Source: Treponema sp. (GTDB taxonomy: Bacteria > Spirochaetota > Spirochaetia > Treponematales > Treponemataceae). From it: a stretch of 6,621 nucleotides of DNA. Positions 6,442-6,621 of the stretch are shown piece after piece. The stretch covers positions 1 through 6,621 of the forward strand of contig JAGADS010000030.1 of the NCBI GenBank assembly GCA_017613485.1, given 5' to 3'. The notes below the pieces were generated by a model, which saw only the letters and a list, made by a program, of their open reading frames with translations, was not told the origin of the DNA and made no database searches. How positions within the stretch are numbered: position 1 is the stretch's first letter; each line of letters begins with the position of its first letter. The position numbers and the translations under genes were made by a program.

Positions 6442-6453
6442 GGTAAGCCTTGC
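6438..6453. promoter_or_regulatory. Perfect dyad overlapping the -35 box, possible operator
   Basis: GCAAGG (6438-6443) and CCTTGC (6448-6453) are perfect reverse complements around TAAG. The left half overlaps the -35 box of the tautomerase promoter, where a bound regulator would affect RNA polymerase. There is no T-run after it in either direction, so it is not a terminator. A further CCTTGC occurs at 6517-6522. No regulator is identified. Confidence 0.3.
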
Positions 6454-6522
6454 ACACAGAACAGGCAAGAGGCTGGATCAGTCAATGGGATTAAGAATAT
6501 GATGTGGTGGAGTAGCCCTTGC
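6454..6522. other. Non-coding spacer with no recognised feature
   Basis: Together with the tautomerase promoter and the terminal palindrome, this is part of a 233-base stretch without a convincing gene. I see no RNA gene, ribosome site with a plausible reading frame, or terminator in it. A gene to the right, beyond the palindrome, cannot be excluded. Confidence 0.5.
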
Positions 6523-6621
6523 TTCTTTTGCGATTTGATAATATAATTTCCCTAATCGCCATTTACTGCAAGTTGCAGTAAATGGCGATTAGGGAAATTA
6601 TATTATCAAATCGCAAAAGAA
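6523..6621. repeat. Perfect 99-base inverted repeat at the window edge
   Basis: The arm 6523-6571 (49 bases, beginning TTCTTTTGCGATTTGATAAT) is the exact reverse complement of 6573-6621, with one central base, G6572. The right arm ends at the last base of the window, so the repeat may continue outside. Each arm also holds a smaller dyad, GCGATT (6530-6535) with AATCGC (6554-6559), and an AT-rich TATAAT-like core. The leading explanation is a fold-back at a contig end. A real inverted element, a pair of terminal repeats or a hairpin end are alternatives. Confidence 0.9.

Noticed and set aside
6389..6457. 23-residue upstream extension of the tautomerase frame
   Set aside because: It would span the TATAAT promoter and the GGAGG site, and would bury the catalytic proline.
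6314..6502. 62-residue plus-strand frame over the tautomerase 5' region
   Set aside because: It is antisense to the tautomerase start and its promoter, has no ribosome site and no recognisable domain.

Overview
The window holds six protein genes at moderate GC, probably from an anaerobic, host-associated bacterium. Indolepyruvate:ferredoxin oxidoreductase, an oxygen-sensitive Fe-S/TPP enzyme, and a CxxCxxC-type flavoprotein both point to an anaerobe. The combination of genes and the palindromic repeat style would suit a gut or oral Treponema-like spirochaete or a clostridial Firmicute. The sequence alone does not decide between them, and no rRNA, tRNA or other marker is present.

Layout. At 1-911 (+) is the 3' part of a gene resembling an ABC-transporter solute-binding protein; its reading frame is open at the left edge. 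Facing it, with a 28-base gap, is a 549-residue gene (940-2589, -) with a flavodoxin-like FMN domain, a probable SCP2-like domain and about six C-terminal membrane segments. A 107-base divergent intergenic region (2590-2696) carries a strong promoter for the flavoprotein and a weaker one for the rightward genes. The rightward unit has a zinc-ribbon membrane protein with a very acidic, aromatic tail (2697-3527, TTG start), then iorA (3542-5434) and iorB (5445-6020). Gaps are 14 and 10 bases, so the three are probably co-transcribed. Converging on iorB is a tautomerase-family gene (6032-6388, -) with its own extended -10 promoter. The right end (6523-6621) is a perfect 99-base inverted repeat that stops exactly at the last base.

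How the genes work together. IorA and IorB form one enzyme that oxidatively decarboxylates aryl pyruvates, made from aromatic amino acids by transamination, to aryl-acetyl-CoA, reducing ferredoxin. The tautomerase could act on the keto/enol forms of the same substrates, but only proximity suggests that. No aminotransferase or CoA ligase is visible here.

Most notable signals. (1) A composite palindromic repeat of about 114 bases lies in frame inside iorA, between the transketolase-C-like and TPP-binding regions. It consists of two perfect 9-bp hairpins with mutually complementary loops, flanked by 21-bp-period direct repeats. (2) The terminal 99-base palindrome may be an assembly fold-back or a real terminal structure. 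(3) The flavodoxin/SCP2/membrane fusion and the D/Y/W/S-rich tail of the zinc-ribbon protein are unusual architectures.
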